64,000 nucleotides of DNA, taken from assembly GCA_011319805.1 (NCBI GenBank), contig SJRY01000050.1, positions 1,236,642-1,300,641 on the forward strand, read 5' to 3'. The position numbers and the translations under genes were made by a program. The notes below the pieces were generated by a model. It was not told the DNA's origin. It made no database searches and worked only from the letters and a program-made list of their open reading frames with translations. Positions 1-11,865 of this stretch are shown here, piece after piece. This DNA comes from Macrocybe gigantea (lineage: Eukaryota; Basidiomycota; Agaricomycetes; Agaricales; Callistosporiaceae). Positions within the stretch are counted from its first letter, which is position 1. Every line of letters starts with the position of its first letter.

Positions 1-1197
1 ACGTTGTTCGCCGTGCTCCGCCTCTTGAATTGAGCTTTCACTTTCACGACGTACTCCACTCTGCTGCCCTTGTGGCTCTCGATCGCAGCTTCTACCCAGA
101 TCAGGGGCTTCACTGGCGTAGAGAGGCGGTAGACATGAGTTCGAACTCTCCGTCGGGCGGGATGAACGATATCGTCCGGTCGTTCTCAAACCGTGACAAC
201 CGGACACACTGGTGGAACTTTACGTCTTCCATCTCTATCGCTTTGCCTCGTGCCGCTGCAGTATATCAGGCGGATTGAGTGGCTCAAGGCAGCGGCGACA
301 GAATGGAAATAACCCACTTCGACCTGTGCTCTCGAACATCACCTTGTCGTTTAACCCGAGGCGAAGCTCTGGCATGCCCGACAGGTAGCACTTCATCTTG
401 ATAGCGCCCAAAATCTCTGAACGCACAACGTTTCCGTTTGCGTTGACCTTTGATCGGGATTCGGAGATCGTCAGGGAGGCAACTAGGAAGAAAGATTTTA
501 TAGACGTACGAGCATGTTGACGCTCTCTATCACATCCAAAAACACTTCGTTCTTGCGGTACCGTATGCCTTCTGTTCGCCATGACACGGCATTTGTGACC
601 GCCATCGGCGGCCGGGCCTGAATCTCGAGCTTGTGCGACTCTTGCGTGATATACCTGCGAGGGTGTCAACCATGAATGCCTAAGACTTCCAACGCACGGG
701 CGCACTCTTGCAAGATCTTGCTCTCCGTCGTCTGCGGATAGCCAAAGTCCATCATCTCGTCCATGAGCTCATAGATGATCACAAAGTTGTCCCGTATGCT
801 CTCCTCCTCGAGCTCTTTGAAATACTCCACCAGCACCTGCGTCAGCCGGTGCAAGAATATGATGACTTCTGCGGCGTTCGTGTTCCGTTTCGACAGCGCG
901 AGGACTGAGTTGATTACGTCGTTCAGTCGAGTGTCATGTCCAGAGATATTTTATTATCGACTATCATTCACCAGCAACACAAGGCAACGAAGACGTACGA
1001 TACAGGTTCGAATGGCGAATGTGCATGTAGTTGACGCCTTGGCTCGAGAAACACGGCGTGACTTGCTGCCCGTCCTCCTCGATCTCCAACACTAGTGGCA
1101 GAAAGCGTTCCACGTATGAAGACGGTACATCGTCGCGATACGATCGCTGAATTAACGGCTTGCCCTTGAGGTCTAGGATGGCTATGAGACTGGCCAT
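1..1197 (-). CDS. apm1: AP-1 clathrin adaptor complex subunit mu (3' end off the window)
   Basis: Medium chain of the AP-1 adaptor, which selects cargo for clathrin vesicles between trans-Golgi and endosomes. The start at 1197 opens with [13 protein letters not shown], the usual mu1 N-terminus. Later exons carry the longin-domain helix with [17 protein letters not shown] (about 790-850) and the start of the mu homology domain with [14 protein letters not shown] (about 340-380) and [18 protein letters not shown] (about 150-200). Introns are short: 256-323 is GT...AG on the minus strand, and further introns lie near 430-515 and 665-715. The reading breaks near 132-134, where one base is missing between the codons for ELMS and YRLSTPVKP; both sides match the family closely. 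The gene runs off the window at base 1, about 40 residues before the usual end of a 420-430 residue protein. The identity is secure; whether the frame break is real is doubtful. Confidence 0.93.
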
Positions 1198-1396
1198 ATC
1201 TCGAGCTCGCTGTCGCGCTCAGCGGAGGCGGAGTGGACGATATGGCAATGTGTGGGAAAATCAGACGTAACTTGCCGAACCAATCACAGAAAGTCATTAT
1301 TACTCCAAGAACCCGATAACTATAATACAAAGTACCGCCAAATTATCCACGGACACGGTAGAAGTTTCCAAAGATGAAACGACAAAAAATGCCAGG

Positions 1397-2955
1397 CTAA
1401 GTTCTTCGCAACCAGCTGAACCACCGACTGCGACCAGCAGAAGTGCTATCTGGAGCTTTCGCGGGCAAAAGTGGCGTCTCCTCTCCCGCATGCGACTCTT
1501 CGGCATCAAGAGGTGCGTCGAAGCGAATATCGGCCTCTGTGGAGGACTCCAACGAAGCGGAGAGAGCACTTGGGATGACGGCAGGTCCGGAGCCGCCCTC
1601 GCGTACCACAAGGCCAGGTATATCTACCTGAGCTGTCTCCGGCATGATGGAATTTCCAAATTCATCGATTCCGAGCCGGCGCTGGCGGAACGTCCAGAGT
1701 ATGCACATCACGAGAAGACTGCCTTGCATCAAGCCCGCGACTGCGAAGGTTATCCAACCTGGTGGGCAATCAGATGATCAACGAAAGCAAGATGAGAGAT
1801 AAACCGGGGATGTTCACTAGTCCAGTTTGTACCAGGCCTAAACAAAGGACGACTCGATTGAACAGGAGCTGAAATGCGAAAAGAAAAAGACTGACCGCAG
1901 AGCAATACTGAGAACCATCAATAAGGCGCCTGGAGTCTGAATGCACATCATTGGAATGCTGAGTGCTCCTACCAGCTTGGTGCGGTAAGTATGCTGTAGT
2001 TGAGGCACGTATTGAATTGCTGCAAGTATGGCCGATGTGACGCCGAGGAAGGTCGCCCACGACGAGATATTATGGGGTAGTGGAGCGCCTGGAACTAGAG
2101 GTCTAGATATTCCCAGCAGAACAAATGTCGTAAACGTTACAAAAATCCTTCATCGCACGGATGTTAGACACTGCAAAGCTTGGATGGACATCGAAACGTA
2201 CAGATGGATAACGACCAGCCACGATACGATGATGGACGTCCGCCATTCGCTGCTCATAGCAGGCACTTTGTGGCGCAAAAGGGGTTGGGTATCTGTGGTC
2301 ACCACGTTTGCTTGTTTGAATTTGAGATGTGGAGGGTAATAGATCATGTATAGAACAAGCCTAACGTCAGGTCGGCGGCTGCTCTAGTGATGAAGAGTTG
2401 GGACGTTGAGCTTACACAGAATTGAAAAGAATCCATTGGAGACCAAGTTGAACGATGCCGGCTGTGATCTCTATACAAGTTCCCAGGCTCTACGAGCAAA
2501 ATGTTAAACACGGCCGAGAAACACGAGCTACGCGTAATTGCTCACAAGAACGCGACAGCACCTGACCATACTCCATTGCAACGTGACCCTTCAAGCAATT
2601 TGATCAAATCCGGGTTTAAGGATTGAGCCAGACCACCCTTACATGTTCAGAAAGCCTGCCGCGGACGACGTGCATCCTAGCAGCAAAAAGAGCGGATCGA
2701 GGCCTTCGGAAGACCGTTTGTTGATGATACGAAAGTGCTGTGGGTTCGTGGCTGATAAGTACCACAAAACGCCGCATCCTGACGGTGCGACCCACCTGTG
2801 GTGCATACGAGACTATAAGACCACAACAAAGGCCGAAGTGAGAGCATCCGTGAACCAGTCATGATGCTACAAAGCAAAGAGATATCACATTTCCGGTCAA
2901 AGGGCGGCTACACGACGAATTTGTGGGCTCTTACTGGTGTACAGGTCTCTGCCAT
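1397..2955 (-). CDS. PQ-loop repeat membrane protein
   Basis: Multi-exon membrane protein of the PQ-loop class (lysosomal/vacuolar amino-acid exporters, MPDU1 and relatives). The first exon starts at 2955 with MAETCTP. The first PQ loop (NPQHFRIINKRSSEGLDP) is near 2680-2735, and hydrophobic segments follow in GTCIEITAGIVQLGLQW (about 2430-2480). The second PQ loop (YVPQLQHTYRTKLVGALS) is near 1955-2010, and WITFAVAGLMQGSLLVMC near 1700-1760 is the last helix. The C-terminal 80-90 residues are hydrophilic and Pro/Ser/Glu-rich and end at the stop 1397-1399. Two PQ motifs separated by helices fit a seven-helix transporter of vacuole or vesicle membranes; the substrate cannot be told. One in-frame stop near 2810 again looks like a missing base. 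Confidence 0.72.
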
Positions 2956-3272
2956 CCTGACCGTTAGAAGCGAGGAGGCAGCACCGTGGCAGTTGGAAGG
3001 CTACCGAGGCGCGTGCGGTAGTCTTGCCGCGAGTTGCCGTTTTCGGAACTTCCATGCGTGCATTACACGTGCACTGTGCCCCTATCCTATCCTACCATTA
3101 GTCGTGCCACTGCCTCGCCACATCCTTGGATTTTTTTGCTGACCACCATCGATATATTATTACACCTGTGGAAAACACAGAACTAATAACGTGAAGTGGA
3201 GGACGTAGAAGAATAAAACAAGGAAAAAAATAACGCGTTTGTTCGCGAACATGGACATTTGCAAGCCAACTG
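2956..3272. other. Intergenic, no gene seen
   Basis: About 300 bases between the start of the PQ-loop gene and the 3' end of the P47-like gene. AT-rich; no supported coding exon. Confidence 0.4.
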
Positions 3273-5207
3273 TCAATCGTTGATGACATCGCCAAGAATC
3301 AAAACATCCCGAGGAAAGAGCAACCCGATCTTTCTGTCCACGCGAATCACCTTTTCTCCTGGGACTTTTCCAGGATGAGAGATCATATTTCTGCATGCAT
3401 GTTGTACACGTCACTCACACAGATATTCGTCACCAAGAAAAAGCGCAAGGTGCGGAAATTCAAGGTAAATGTGGGTTTGGGTGTGGCCCCGGTAACCCAC
3501 TGTGGAACAGCTAAAAGAAGCGAGTGTGTTCAAGCCCGAGCCGTCCGAATACATGATCCCACGAGAGATACACCTACATCGGTCTGTCGACTTGAAGAAA
3601 GGGAAATGCTTGCAGAACAATTCCCACGGAGTAGGTTCCGAAGTATTCGTCGTCGTCGTCTGCCAGTCACTCGCTGAGACTTCAGCGGCGATGGAAAATT
3701 TTTCGTCGTCAAGTGCTGGCAAGTCGAACGTCTTGTCTAATCTGAAGTCGACTTTGTACGATCCGGAAATGGTGTCGGTCATCGGAATCCAGAAGCCGGG
3801 CCCACCGCCCGGCTCCTTGTTATACACTCGCCAAAACTAGCCGTGGTTCAGGTCAGTGATTAGTGCTCAAAGCCTACAGTTTATTGATGCATACCCGTCT
3901 GCCACTCCACGTGTCATGGAAAGTCCACAACCAGAAGATTTTGACTGTCCCAGGCTGGTCGTTTCCATTCTGCGAAGGTAATTGCTTATCAACAAGTGAA
4001 ATCAACCAAAAGCGACACGTACTGCTTGACGGAAACTCAATGTAAATGGTCGACCAGTATTCGGGTCGTAATCCCTAGCAGGAACTTCTGTCGAAAACAC
4101 GGTTTTCTCCAGGGGCAATCGCTCGAGATCCGGTTCTCCGTGATCTCTCGACATCCTCTCACGATGTAGAGGGCTGGGCCATTTTGCGGTGAAAGACATC
4201 CCTCGTCCCCAATACCATCTTCCTTGATGTCCGACAGTCCTAATTCTGTCAGCGTCTTCTCAACGTACCTCTTGATAAAATATTCGCTGCTTATGTGGAT
4301 GGAGGCGGTGTAACCGTGAGGGATCGGAGCAGAGTCCCGGTCTCTCCAGTTCGAGATCCAAGTCGATTGGATGTGCTCCGTGTTTCCTTCTGCACGATCG
4401 CTTCCATGGGTTTGAATCAACAGTGTGAGAGACGTTTCATCGGCATTTTCCTCCGGCGAGAAGGTAGCCATGACGAACGTTGAAGGAACGAGGTCGATAA
4501 CGTTGTCGGCTGGCACTTCATTGTTGACTGACGCGAGCTGATAGTGCATTCCAGCCGAGCTGTCAGAGAACTTGCTCTTTATGTGGGACGGCAGCTTCGA
4601 GTGCGACATGGCGCTCTCGTCGCCTGCCGGAGTCTCGATTTCGACACTAAGATAGTTGGAACTGGTAGCGAAGTCAGGCAGACGGTGATTGTCGACCTCT
4701 TCGAGCCTGGGTCCGGCAACGTGATAACGGTGTCTTTGATGATGGAAGACCCTTCCGCCGCGGCGAGCATCAGACCTTTGAGACCAATCTTGTACTGGTT
4801 GGCAGGAATGTTCGTCTTAGCGCTCTCGCCCTTGTTGTCTGTTGTCCAGGTATGGCCCCCAGCCACTGGCATGGTCAGATCGCATGTTGGGCTCGCCGTC
4901 GTTGAAATGAATTGGATAAACGGCGATCCTGAAACGTCGCGCCGTCGAACCCTGTGCAATTCAGAAAAACGTACACTGCCTCACCGAGCTTAATATGATA
5001 GTGCTGGACGTATTCGCCAGCGCGGTCCTTGTCATTGAACGAAATGTCCAGAGTTGAGACCATGCCGGATGCGTCCGACTTTGAGAAACGGTCCGCAAGC
5101 TTCTTGTTGATCTTCTTCGCATTGTAGGACACCGCCATGTCCCATTTCTGTGTGACGCTGCGGTATGTGAGCGACTTCATATACTCATTCAGCGGTCTGG
5201 TAGTCAT
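3273..5207 (-). CDS. P47/TULIP-like protein, copy 1 (frame interrupted)
   Basis: Paralogue of the intact copy at 18270-20187, exon by exon. Exon 1 from 5207 contains WDMAVSYNAKKINKKLA. Then come the segments with PFIQFISTTASPTC (about 4890-4930), LMLAAAEGSSIIKD (about 4740-4780), FSPEENADETSLTLLIQTHG (about 4400-4460), EPGGGPGFWIP (about 3785-3815) and the C-terminal GLLFPRDVLILGDVI before the stop at 3273. The opening motif and the closing TNxL...GLLFPRD block suggest the Clostridium P-47 family of TULIP-fold lipid-binding proteins, some of which sit in neurotoxin gene clusters. That assignment is my inference from motif pattern and length. At least three single-base breaks occur, near 4683, 4195 and 3420. 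Because similar breaks affect housekeeping genes here, the gene may be intact in the organism. Confidence 0.6.
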
Positions 5208-5325
5208 ATTGTTCGACAACTGTGTGCAATAGAACGGTGAAAATAGCACCTGATAACCATACGGTAGGGAACTATTCACCTTCGCTTGCGATTCAACAGC
5301 ACGAGGTCAACTTTCCTTTGTGAGG

Positions 5326-5333
5326 CTTTTATA
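5326..5333 (-). promoter_or_regulatory. TATA box of P47-like copy 1
   Basis: On the minus strand this reads TATAAAAG, about 120 bases before the ATG at 5207. The intact paralogue has a TATATAAG at nearly the same distance from its ATG. Confidence 0.45.
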
Positions 5334-5353
5334 CCTTGATAGTGTCAATCAAT

Positions 5354-5560
5354 CTATTGAAGAGCATCACAGCATATGCGCAGATCCTCTGGAAGATCGA
5401 TGAACACAGTTATATTCGGCTTCCTGCAGGGGTAGACATCGGGTTCAGGTTGGGACTCTACATCACCATGATGATAATCAGGCTTAACAAAAGAAATCAG
5501 CACGATCACGGGTCTGTTCTCAACCGACAGCATGAACGGAACGGGCGTCGCAGAAAACAT
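5354..5560 (-). CDS. Possible small protein (68 residues)
   Basis: Uninterrupted ATG-to-stop reading frame between P47-like copy 1 and the copy 2 relic. The composition looks protein-like (VKPDYHHGDVESQPEPDVYP, ITVFIDLPEDLR), with alternating charged and hydrophobic stretches, no signal peptide and no membrane segment. I do not recognise a family. It overlaps the region where the promoter of copy 1 should end, so it could also be chance. Confidence 0.28.
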   Translation of the reverse strand: MFSATPVPFMLSVENRPVIVLISFVKPDYHHGDVESQPEPDVYPCRKPNITVFIDLPEDLRICCDALQ

Positions 5561-5815
5561 TGAAACCCTTTCAAGCCCTGTTGTTGATAACCCTGTGCCA
5601 TGCTATTCTGGGATGACGAGTGGAGCAGCAGTGTGTTCGGAAGAAAGTATGACATGGACGCCTACGATTTTCCATTCCTGCTGTCACGGATCTGCGGTCA
5701 GTGCAACAAGGTAATCGACAGAGGAAAAACAGCTAAGACTGAGGTCCGAGCGGGGACAGTCAGTGGTACATCTCACGGTTATGCCGAATTGGTAGAAAAG
5801 ATACCTCACACTAAA

Positions 5816-6300
5816 TCAACCATCGATGACATCGCCTACGATCACAACGTCTCTGGGGAAAAGCAGCCCTGCTTTCGTGTCAACGCTGATAACTTTCTGT
5901 CCAGGGACTGTTCACGTCTCAGGGTACCATTATGCCACAAGCGGACATAAACACTTACATAGGACGTTTGTGACGATAAAGAAGCGAAGTGCATGTAGGT
6001 CCAGAGTAAATGTCGGCCTGGGGACAGCATCGGATACCCATCTTGGAGCAGCTTGCTGCTTGACGAGTGTACACATTTAGCAATCTGCACCGCACAACTT
6101 CATAATTTATGAATGTGCACTCACTTCGATCGTATGACTTGACAAAGGGAAAGAACCCGGTAGAATTCGTCCCATGCATTAGGTGTTGACCTGTTAGTCG
6201 TCGCCGCTTTCCAATCACGCAGATAGGAATTGACGTGGACAAAATGAATGCGGTGCAAAAAAGCACAATTGCGAATTGTCTTTTTCCACCACATCCTTTT
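5816..6300 (-). pseudogene. P47/TULIP-like relic, copy 2 (last exons only)
   Basis: Only the 3' part of a P47-like gene remains. The final exon (stop at 5816-5818) carries GLLFPRDVVIVGDVI and the preceding exon carries PRPTFTLDLHALRFFIVTN (about 5975-6035). Upstream, the end of the next exon is recognisable by a DWKAATT block and a WDEF...FFPFV block, with frame breaks, up to about 6250-6300. Beyond that the similarity to the other copies fades and no lipid-binding core or start is found. Introns are still recognisable at the positions used by copies 1 and 3. This is best read as a decayed tandem duplicate. Confidence 0.68.
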
Positions 6301-6962
6301 CTCTTCAACTGCATGTACCTATGCACTGAGATATGACCATATTCAGGGTGCCACTCCATTATCCTCTTTCGAGTCCTTGTCCTAGTCGCGACGGAACTCT
6401 CAGTAGGAATCGTGGTTTTGGACACCATTTTATGCCATCACTAACAGATACACAAGACATAATGAAACAATTCGTGAGAGCCCGAAATATAGACATATCA
6501 TCTAATTTAGTGAATTAATGTTTCTATCAACTTGGATAATCTGGGAGATACTCTACAAGAGCCGTGCTTGTCTTGTATGTTCCATTCTTCAACAGGACAT
6601 GCCCGACTCCAGTGGCCCTCTACCGTCGATGACTGGACAAACCAATGGAGACAATTTTGGGCCATTGTGATGCCGCCGCGTCTTTGCCATCCTATCTGAT
6701 GGCGAATTTACGGCATGTGTGAAGGACGCAGAGTTGGAACAGTAAATGTAAAGCTTTCCAGTAGGACGTTGTGCGCGATGACCGTCCTATTCGATATGGT
6801 CAAGCGAGCCTATTCCGGGCATAGCGCATTACCGATGAATGTTTCCAGATGATACCTTAAGGAAAGCGACATCACTCATCGAAGATCTGGCCTGAACATG
6901 ATGTCAGCAACCGACAATGTGACAGAAAAGCGACCTCACCTTTGTAAAGGTGAGCCATGATA

Positions 6963-8285
6963 TTACTGTTGTCGGCCGTCATGCGAGGACCGATTGGTGT
7001 CCTGGATGAAGTCCAGGGATTCCAAGTACAAGCCCACGTCTGTGGTGAGCTCCGGATCACGATTAGCGGGTGTCATAGGGGTCTGAAGACGTTGCATATT
7101 AAGAATCAGTCTGCAAATCTGTATGCACAAAAAAGAATTAGTCGATGCTATAGCTCCCTGCGTCACCAGACACGTACAAGCAGTGAATATCCTGTTGTTT
7201 GCAATCTCCAAATCTGTCAACAAAACGGGTGGCATCGTCACAAGACGAAACGTACGGGAACCCAACATGAGGCGAAGGAGAAATTGTAAGCGCATACGGA
7301 AGGAGAACAGCCACCATCGCTGACTGACATCAGAAAAGTACCCAAGAAACCAAGCGAAGGGCTTACCTATAATTGCGACCAGTATACAGGTGCCTTCGCG
7401 CGTGAGGAGTTTCAACAGTGGACTCCTTGACAATCCAATTCTGAATGCGGTGCCCCTCCTGTACATGGTCATCACCCAGAGTCCAGAATGGAACATAACG
7501 AGAAGAGCGCTGAATGAGATCAGCGTATCCGCCAGGGGTAACATGGGATACACATACTTACAAAAAGTAAGGCAACTCTTTCGGAGGGGCATGGGGCATG
7601 CATCCACGGTCGAATCGTAAAGTTGAAGTGCGAGCGGAACGAATGCTGAGCGTTATCGTAATTAATTCATTGACGCAAAGACTGAAGGCCAGCAGCAGGC
7701 CTATTCGTTTGGCTTTGTGGTATAAAGCAAAGACTTCGACAAGGGGTTAGCACAAGTACGAATCCAGCCACAATGCATACCACGCAAGCTGAGGAGGACT
7801 TTGAGGGTTGTTGATAGGCTATGCAAGGCCGACAATGAGTATCGAAACCATGCCCTGCACGATGCCTCCTCAATGTATAGCCTCGACAATGGTCCATTCA
7901 TGACCCAAATACAGTTTACCCTTAGGCGGACAAGTGAGTACATTATGAGAGATGCCAATGGGAATAAGACGCACAATTGCGATGCTATTCCGAAATATCT
8001 GGCAAAAAGATATATACATTTCACGATGTTGAGACTACCACTATCATGTGCGCGTCAGCACAGTGGTATACTTTGCAGGCGCCGTCGCGTACCTCCAAAT
8101 GAAGGACGATTCGCGGCGAAAGTTTATAAAGCTATCCCAAATTAGTACTGCCAGAGCGCCGACTAGAAAACGGTTCCTTTCCGAGTACAAAGAATGGGAA
8201 CGATCGGGCACCCACGACAAAGATAATTACGCCGAACGCGCGTCGTTGCGTTTGCGATAAGCTCAGCGACCTTGTGATGCTCCAT
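6963..8285 (-). CDS. DUF6533-type seven-helix membrane protein, copy A
   Basis: Start at 8285 (MEHHKVAELIANATTRVR). The family's hallmark first-helix exon follows at about 8095-8165 with LAVLIWDSFINFRRESSFIW, then KCIYLFARYFGIASQL (about 7965-8010), CRAWFRYSLSALHSLSTTLK (about 7790-7850), FALYHKAKRIGLLLAFSLC (about 7680-7735) and the C-terminal cytosolic tail beginning ICRLILNMQRLQTP, with the stop at 6963. These are the landmarks of basidiomycete DUF6533 proteins, large expanded families of GPCR-like membrane proteins without known ligand or function. The gene is divided by many short introns. Copy B at 11866-13182 shares every landmark. Confidence 0.72.
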
Positions 8286-10190
8286 GCGATGGAGCGGGTC
8301 GAAGAGGGCGGGAAGTCGGTGATTCACAGTACCTCGGCCTTTTCAGTCGATTGAACCTTGGGAATTGATGAATGGCTTTCTCCGTTAGGGAATCCATCTT
8401 GTGAGACTTTGTTTTTTAGACGAAAGGGCCAGCGGCTTACTGAAAAGACCTAACCGCATGAGCAAGTCTTCGGCTGATTTGGCTGATCCTTATATACAAG
8501 TAGTTGACGGGGAGGAAGCGCTGGAACGGGGATACAAGACGGAAGTGTGCGCCTCTTTTCCAGGCAGTCCTTGGAGTGCGTTCCCACGATATTCCGGGGT
8601 TAGGTCGGTGCAGTCGCATGGACGAGGCTGGCCATCCTCTCTCAAGGTTACTAAACGAAAGGCACGATGGTGGTCGTGCTGTGGGAGATTCGGGGCCTCA
8701 TGACTGGTGGGGTTGAGGTAGATCCCCAATCGTATTAGCATCCCCCGACAGCATGTTTGGTGGTGTTCAGGGCTTGATTGAATGCCAAGTTGCATGCCAG
8801 TGATTTGCATCCCGCGAGACCGGTGGTGGGTTTGGTAAGCTCGAACGAGCATGATATTCCCTTGTTCTCAATGGTGAAACGCGACCTGTCGCGAGTATGA
8901 GGAATCTGATATGCGACTGCCAATTGAGAAAAGGAGTGACCTTCGACTCATAAGCCTGTATGCTCAATGACATTGTTGAATCTAGGTTGATGTTATCCGT
9001 CAAATTGACACATGGCATCATGTCTAACCGCATGGCGTTGATTCTCGCCAGAAAGGTAATCTAGTGATGTACCGATACCACTAGTACGTTCAAGGCCATT
9101 TGAACGGCAGGTTGGCAACATTTCGTGATAACAATGAGCTGACAAGGTGATGATCTTATAGACATCTATCACGCCGTCGGAGAAAGGTGCGCATGTACGA
9201 TTATTGAAGAAGAGGAATGGGTATGCAGTATGCTGGAAGAACATCTGATAAGCTTTACAATGGAACAACGGTTGACGTACGGAAATGTTTCTTGAACCGT
9301 CTCTGACCACGACGTTTTCCCTGATATGTAGTTGATGGTCGTAAGAGATGGGAGTGGCAAAACCATTGTCAAAAGGACGAGGACTCATCCGGATAGATCG
9401 ACGCGCACCCTTTATCAGCTCCTGCAGAACCGTGCATAGAATATCGTTCAAACCATTTATTCAGATTCAGTGGGAGTAGATACCAGAAAATTGTCATAAG
9501 CTCTCGATAGGCAACGAAGGCAATAAATATCCTGTGACGGACTGACTCAGTTGTGCTTGTGATAATAAACAAGGAGCTCACATCGCCAAAAGGTTGAGAA
9601 AAGCCATGTGCGCAGTTTACAGGAATTCCGTCTTAGGCCTTGGAGCGAAAACACACAAGCTCGATCGGGGATCTTCATTAACGAGGCATTATGGGCTTTC
9701 CTGGCTCATCACGAGACACATGGGCAGGAGATGAATACTGAAGTAAGCCAGTCGAACTTCCGTAAGTCGAAAGAATGAGAGACAAAGACAATCTTTAAGA
9801 AATGGAGACGTAGCCACGCTAGGATTTGAGCCATTGCTTTGTTTCAGTCCCATGAATTATCAGGGTCGTCACCTTCCACGCTCTCGCTTCAGCCCTGGTC
9901 ATAGCGTCCACACAACGTTAGCACCTATTTCCCCGTAATTCAGAGTATGATAATGGAGGGTGGAACCGTTTGCAGAACAACGAACCTCCACACAACAGGG
10001 TAGAAGAGCGTTGGTACAGAAAGCGATGCCATGCCAGAAAACATTCAGCTACGGGCACTCGAGAGAGATCTAAAATAGCTGAATAGCTTGTAGAACAGGA
10101 AGCATCTATTGGCAAACAGAAACACCAATCTGTCTGCAAAATAATGCTATCAACGGGACCAAACGAGAGAAATCGAAAGAAGGACAACCA
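8286..10190. other. 1.9 kb without a recognised gene
   Basis: Between DUF6533 copy A and the 3' end of HMG-CoA lyase. Several moderately long reading frames exist on the minus strand (about 8490-8850 and 8993-9451), but none gives a recognisable domain, a coherent exon chain or helices of the neighbouring DUF6533 type. A decayed gene is possible but not shown. Confidence 0.4.
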
Positions 10191-11498
10191 TCACAGCTTC
10201 GCAGTAGCCGTTTCTTTCGCCGCCTGCTCCTTCAGACTCGCCTCGCGTAGTTTCCTGGCTCTGATGGCTCTCCCGGCACGGCTGATGCTTTCTCTGCCCA
10301 AGCGCTCGCTTATCCACCAGCCGATGTCGACCATTTCTCGAGGTCTATCGTACCGCCTCCGAACTGCGATCCTGCGACCCTGTAAGGTGAATTCTTGAGT
10401 GCGTAGAGGATATCTTCAGTAGCCACGTTCCCGGTAGCTCCAGGGGAGTAGGGGCAACCGCCCAGGCCGCCGACTGAGGAGTCTATCGTCCGGATGCCAC
10501 TCTCAAGAGCTGCGAAAACATTGGCGACAGCTGTACCATACGTATCGTGGAACTTGTGATATAGCAATCTTTTAGGCCAACAAGCGAACAAAGGCTATTT
10601 CACACTTACATGTCCCTGCCAGAAGAGGTCGTGTGGAATGAATGTACATATCGCAGACACTTCTTTTAAAAGACTTACAGCTAGCTTCTGAACAGGCACG
10701 CTCTTCTTCACTTCTTCGATCATCTCCGAGACCTGATTGGGCGTCCCTTGTCCGACGGTATCGCCAAGGCTGACTTCATAGCAACCCATGTCGGCCAAAG
10801 CTTTCGCGACATCTCTCACGCGCTTGTAGTCCACCGGCCCGGAGTAGGGACAAGCAATGACCACACTGACATAGCCCCGGACGCGCAAGCCGCGATCCAG
10901 CGCGGCCCGCGCGACGGGTTCGAGTCTGCTTAGGGATTCGGCGATGGTCGTGTTCAGGTTTGCCTTGGTAAAGGCGTCTGTTGCGGCGGTGAAGATGGAT
11001 ATCTCATCGGAAGGTGGAGGGGAGCCGGTATCTTTGGAAAGCAGGTCGAACAAATTGTCCAAGCCCTTCTGGTTCGGCACCAGCACAGCGTAATGCACGC
11101 CGAAAAGCGTTCAATTCTGGACAAGACATCAGCAGTGCCCGCCATCTGGTCCAAAACATGCATCGAATAAGCTTCGATCGAAGGAACAAGACGAGGGCGT
11201 CTCACCTGTGGGACCCACTTTGGGCTGACGAAGCTACCGGCCTCGATATTCTCGTGCCAGCTCTAGCAAGCCGGTTGATGAGCTCCACCTTGACGTCGAC
11301 TGGTATGACGCCTTTCTCGTTCTGCAAGCCGTCTCTGGGCCCGACTTCGACAATGTTGACCACATTGCTAGCAGCAGCCTCCGTCGCCAATGACCTCCTT
11401 CCGCGGAAGCATACCGAACACAGACGTGTCCTAGCTGACGTTCTGGGCATCCGCAGAGTGTTCATAGCACACGCCGATGCTGTTCGTGATGTAATCAT
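10191..11498 (-). CDS. Hydroxymethylglutaryl-CoA lyase
   Basis: Splits HMG-CoA into acetoacetate and acetyl-CoA (leucine breakdown). The basic, Ser/Arg-rich first 40 residues from 11498 fit a mitochondrial presequence. Family blocks in order: [18 protein letters not shown] (with the catalytic Arg-Asp), the [10 protein letters not shown] segment, [36 protein letters not shown], the metal-binding [13 protein letters not shown] region, [20 protein letters not shown] with the signature Cys, and a C-terminal [14 protein letters not shown] tail. Two introns, 10616-10678 and 10553-10609, enclose a 6-base exon coding Gly-His. The frame slips by one base in three places (near 11251, 11098-11105 and 10340), each beside a short A or T run, while sequence on both sides stays conserved. 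I take the gene as functional and the slips as sequence errors. Confidence 0.92.
10610..10615 (-). other. Six-base micro-exon of HMG-CoA lyase (Gly-His)
   Basis: Minus-strand GGACAT lies between a 63-base intron (GTAAGT...GGCAG) and a 57-base intron (GTAAGT...CACAAG), both phase 0. It supplies the first His of the family's H-x-H metal site; without it the site would lack a ligand. Confidence 0.7.
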
Positions 11499-11865
11499 GG
11501 TCTCCTGCTAGTGTTGAACGTTGAACGGGTATCGACCTTTAGCTTTCGGTGTCGAGTGTATTGAATGGGCCAATTTTCATCGAGCGTTTATAATGTCGGA
11601 ACAAGTCCGAAATCAAAGCCAACCGTGACAGCACAGTGCTGTTTAGACCTGCAATTCTGCAGAGTTGATATGACCGAACCGGATCTTAGGGCAGGCAGAG
11701 TGAGGATGTCGGCCGACATCCCAATGATTAGATAAGCCGCCTAATTGACCGACGCGCCGTTACTACTTAAACAACTAAATTAGTATTGCGGATATGTATG
11801 TACAGTAAGAACGACAGTATGGACGCGGAATACAGTGAAGGAATGTTTGAAATTACGCCAACCTT

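Noticed and set aside
1397..2347. Separate small genes at 1770-2060 and 2150-2347 (minus).
   Set aside because: They are out-of-frame shadows of the PQ-loop exons, whose true frames form a continuous helix and PQ-motif order.
3273..5207. Calling P47 copy 1 a pseudogene.
   Set aside because: Its breaks are of the same single-base type as those in essential genes in this window; all exons and splice sites are kept.
8490..9451. Minus-strand frames of 120 and 152 residues.
   Set aside because: Checked in all three frames for DUF6533, BTB and P450 landmarks; none found, and the pieces do not join.
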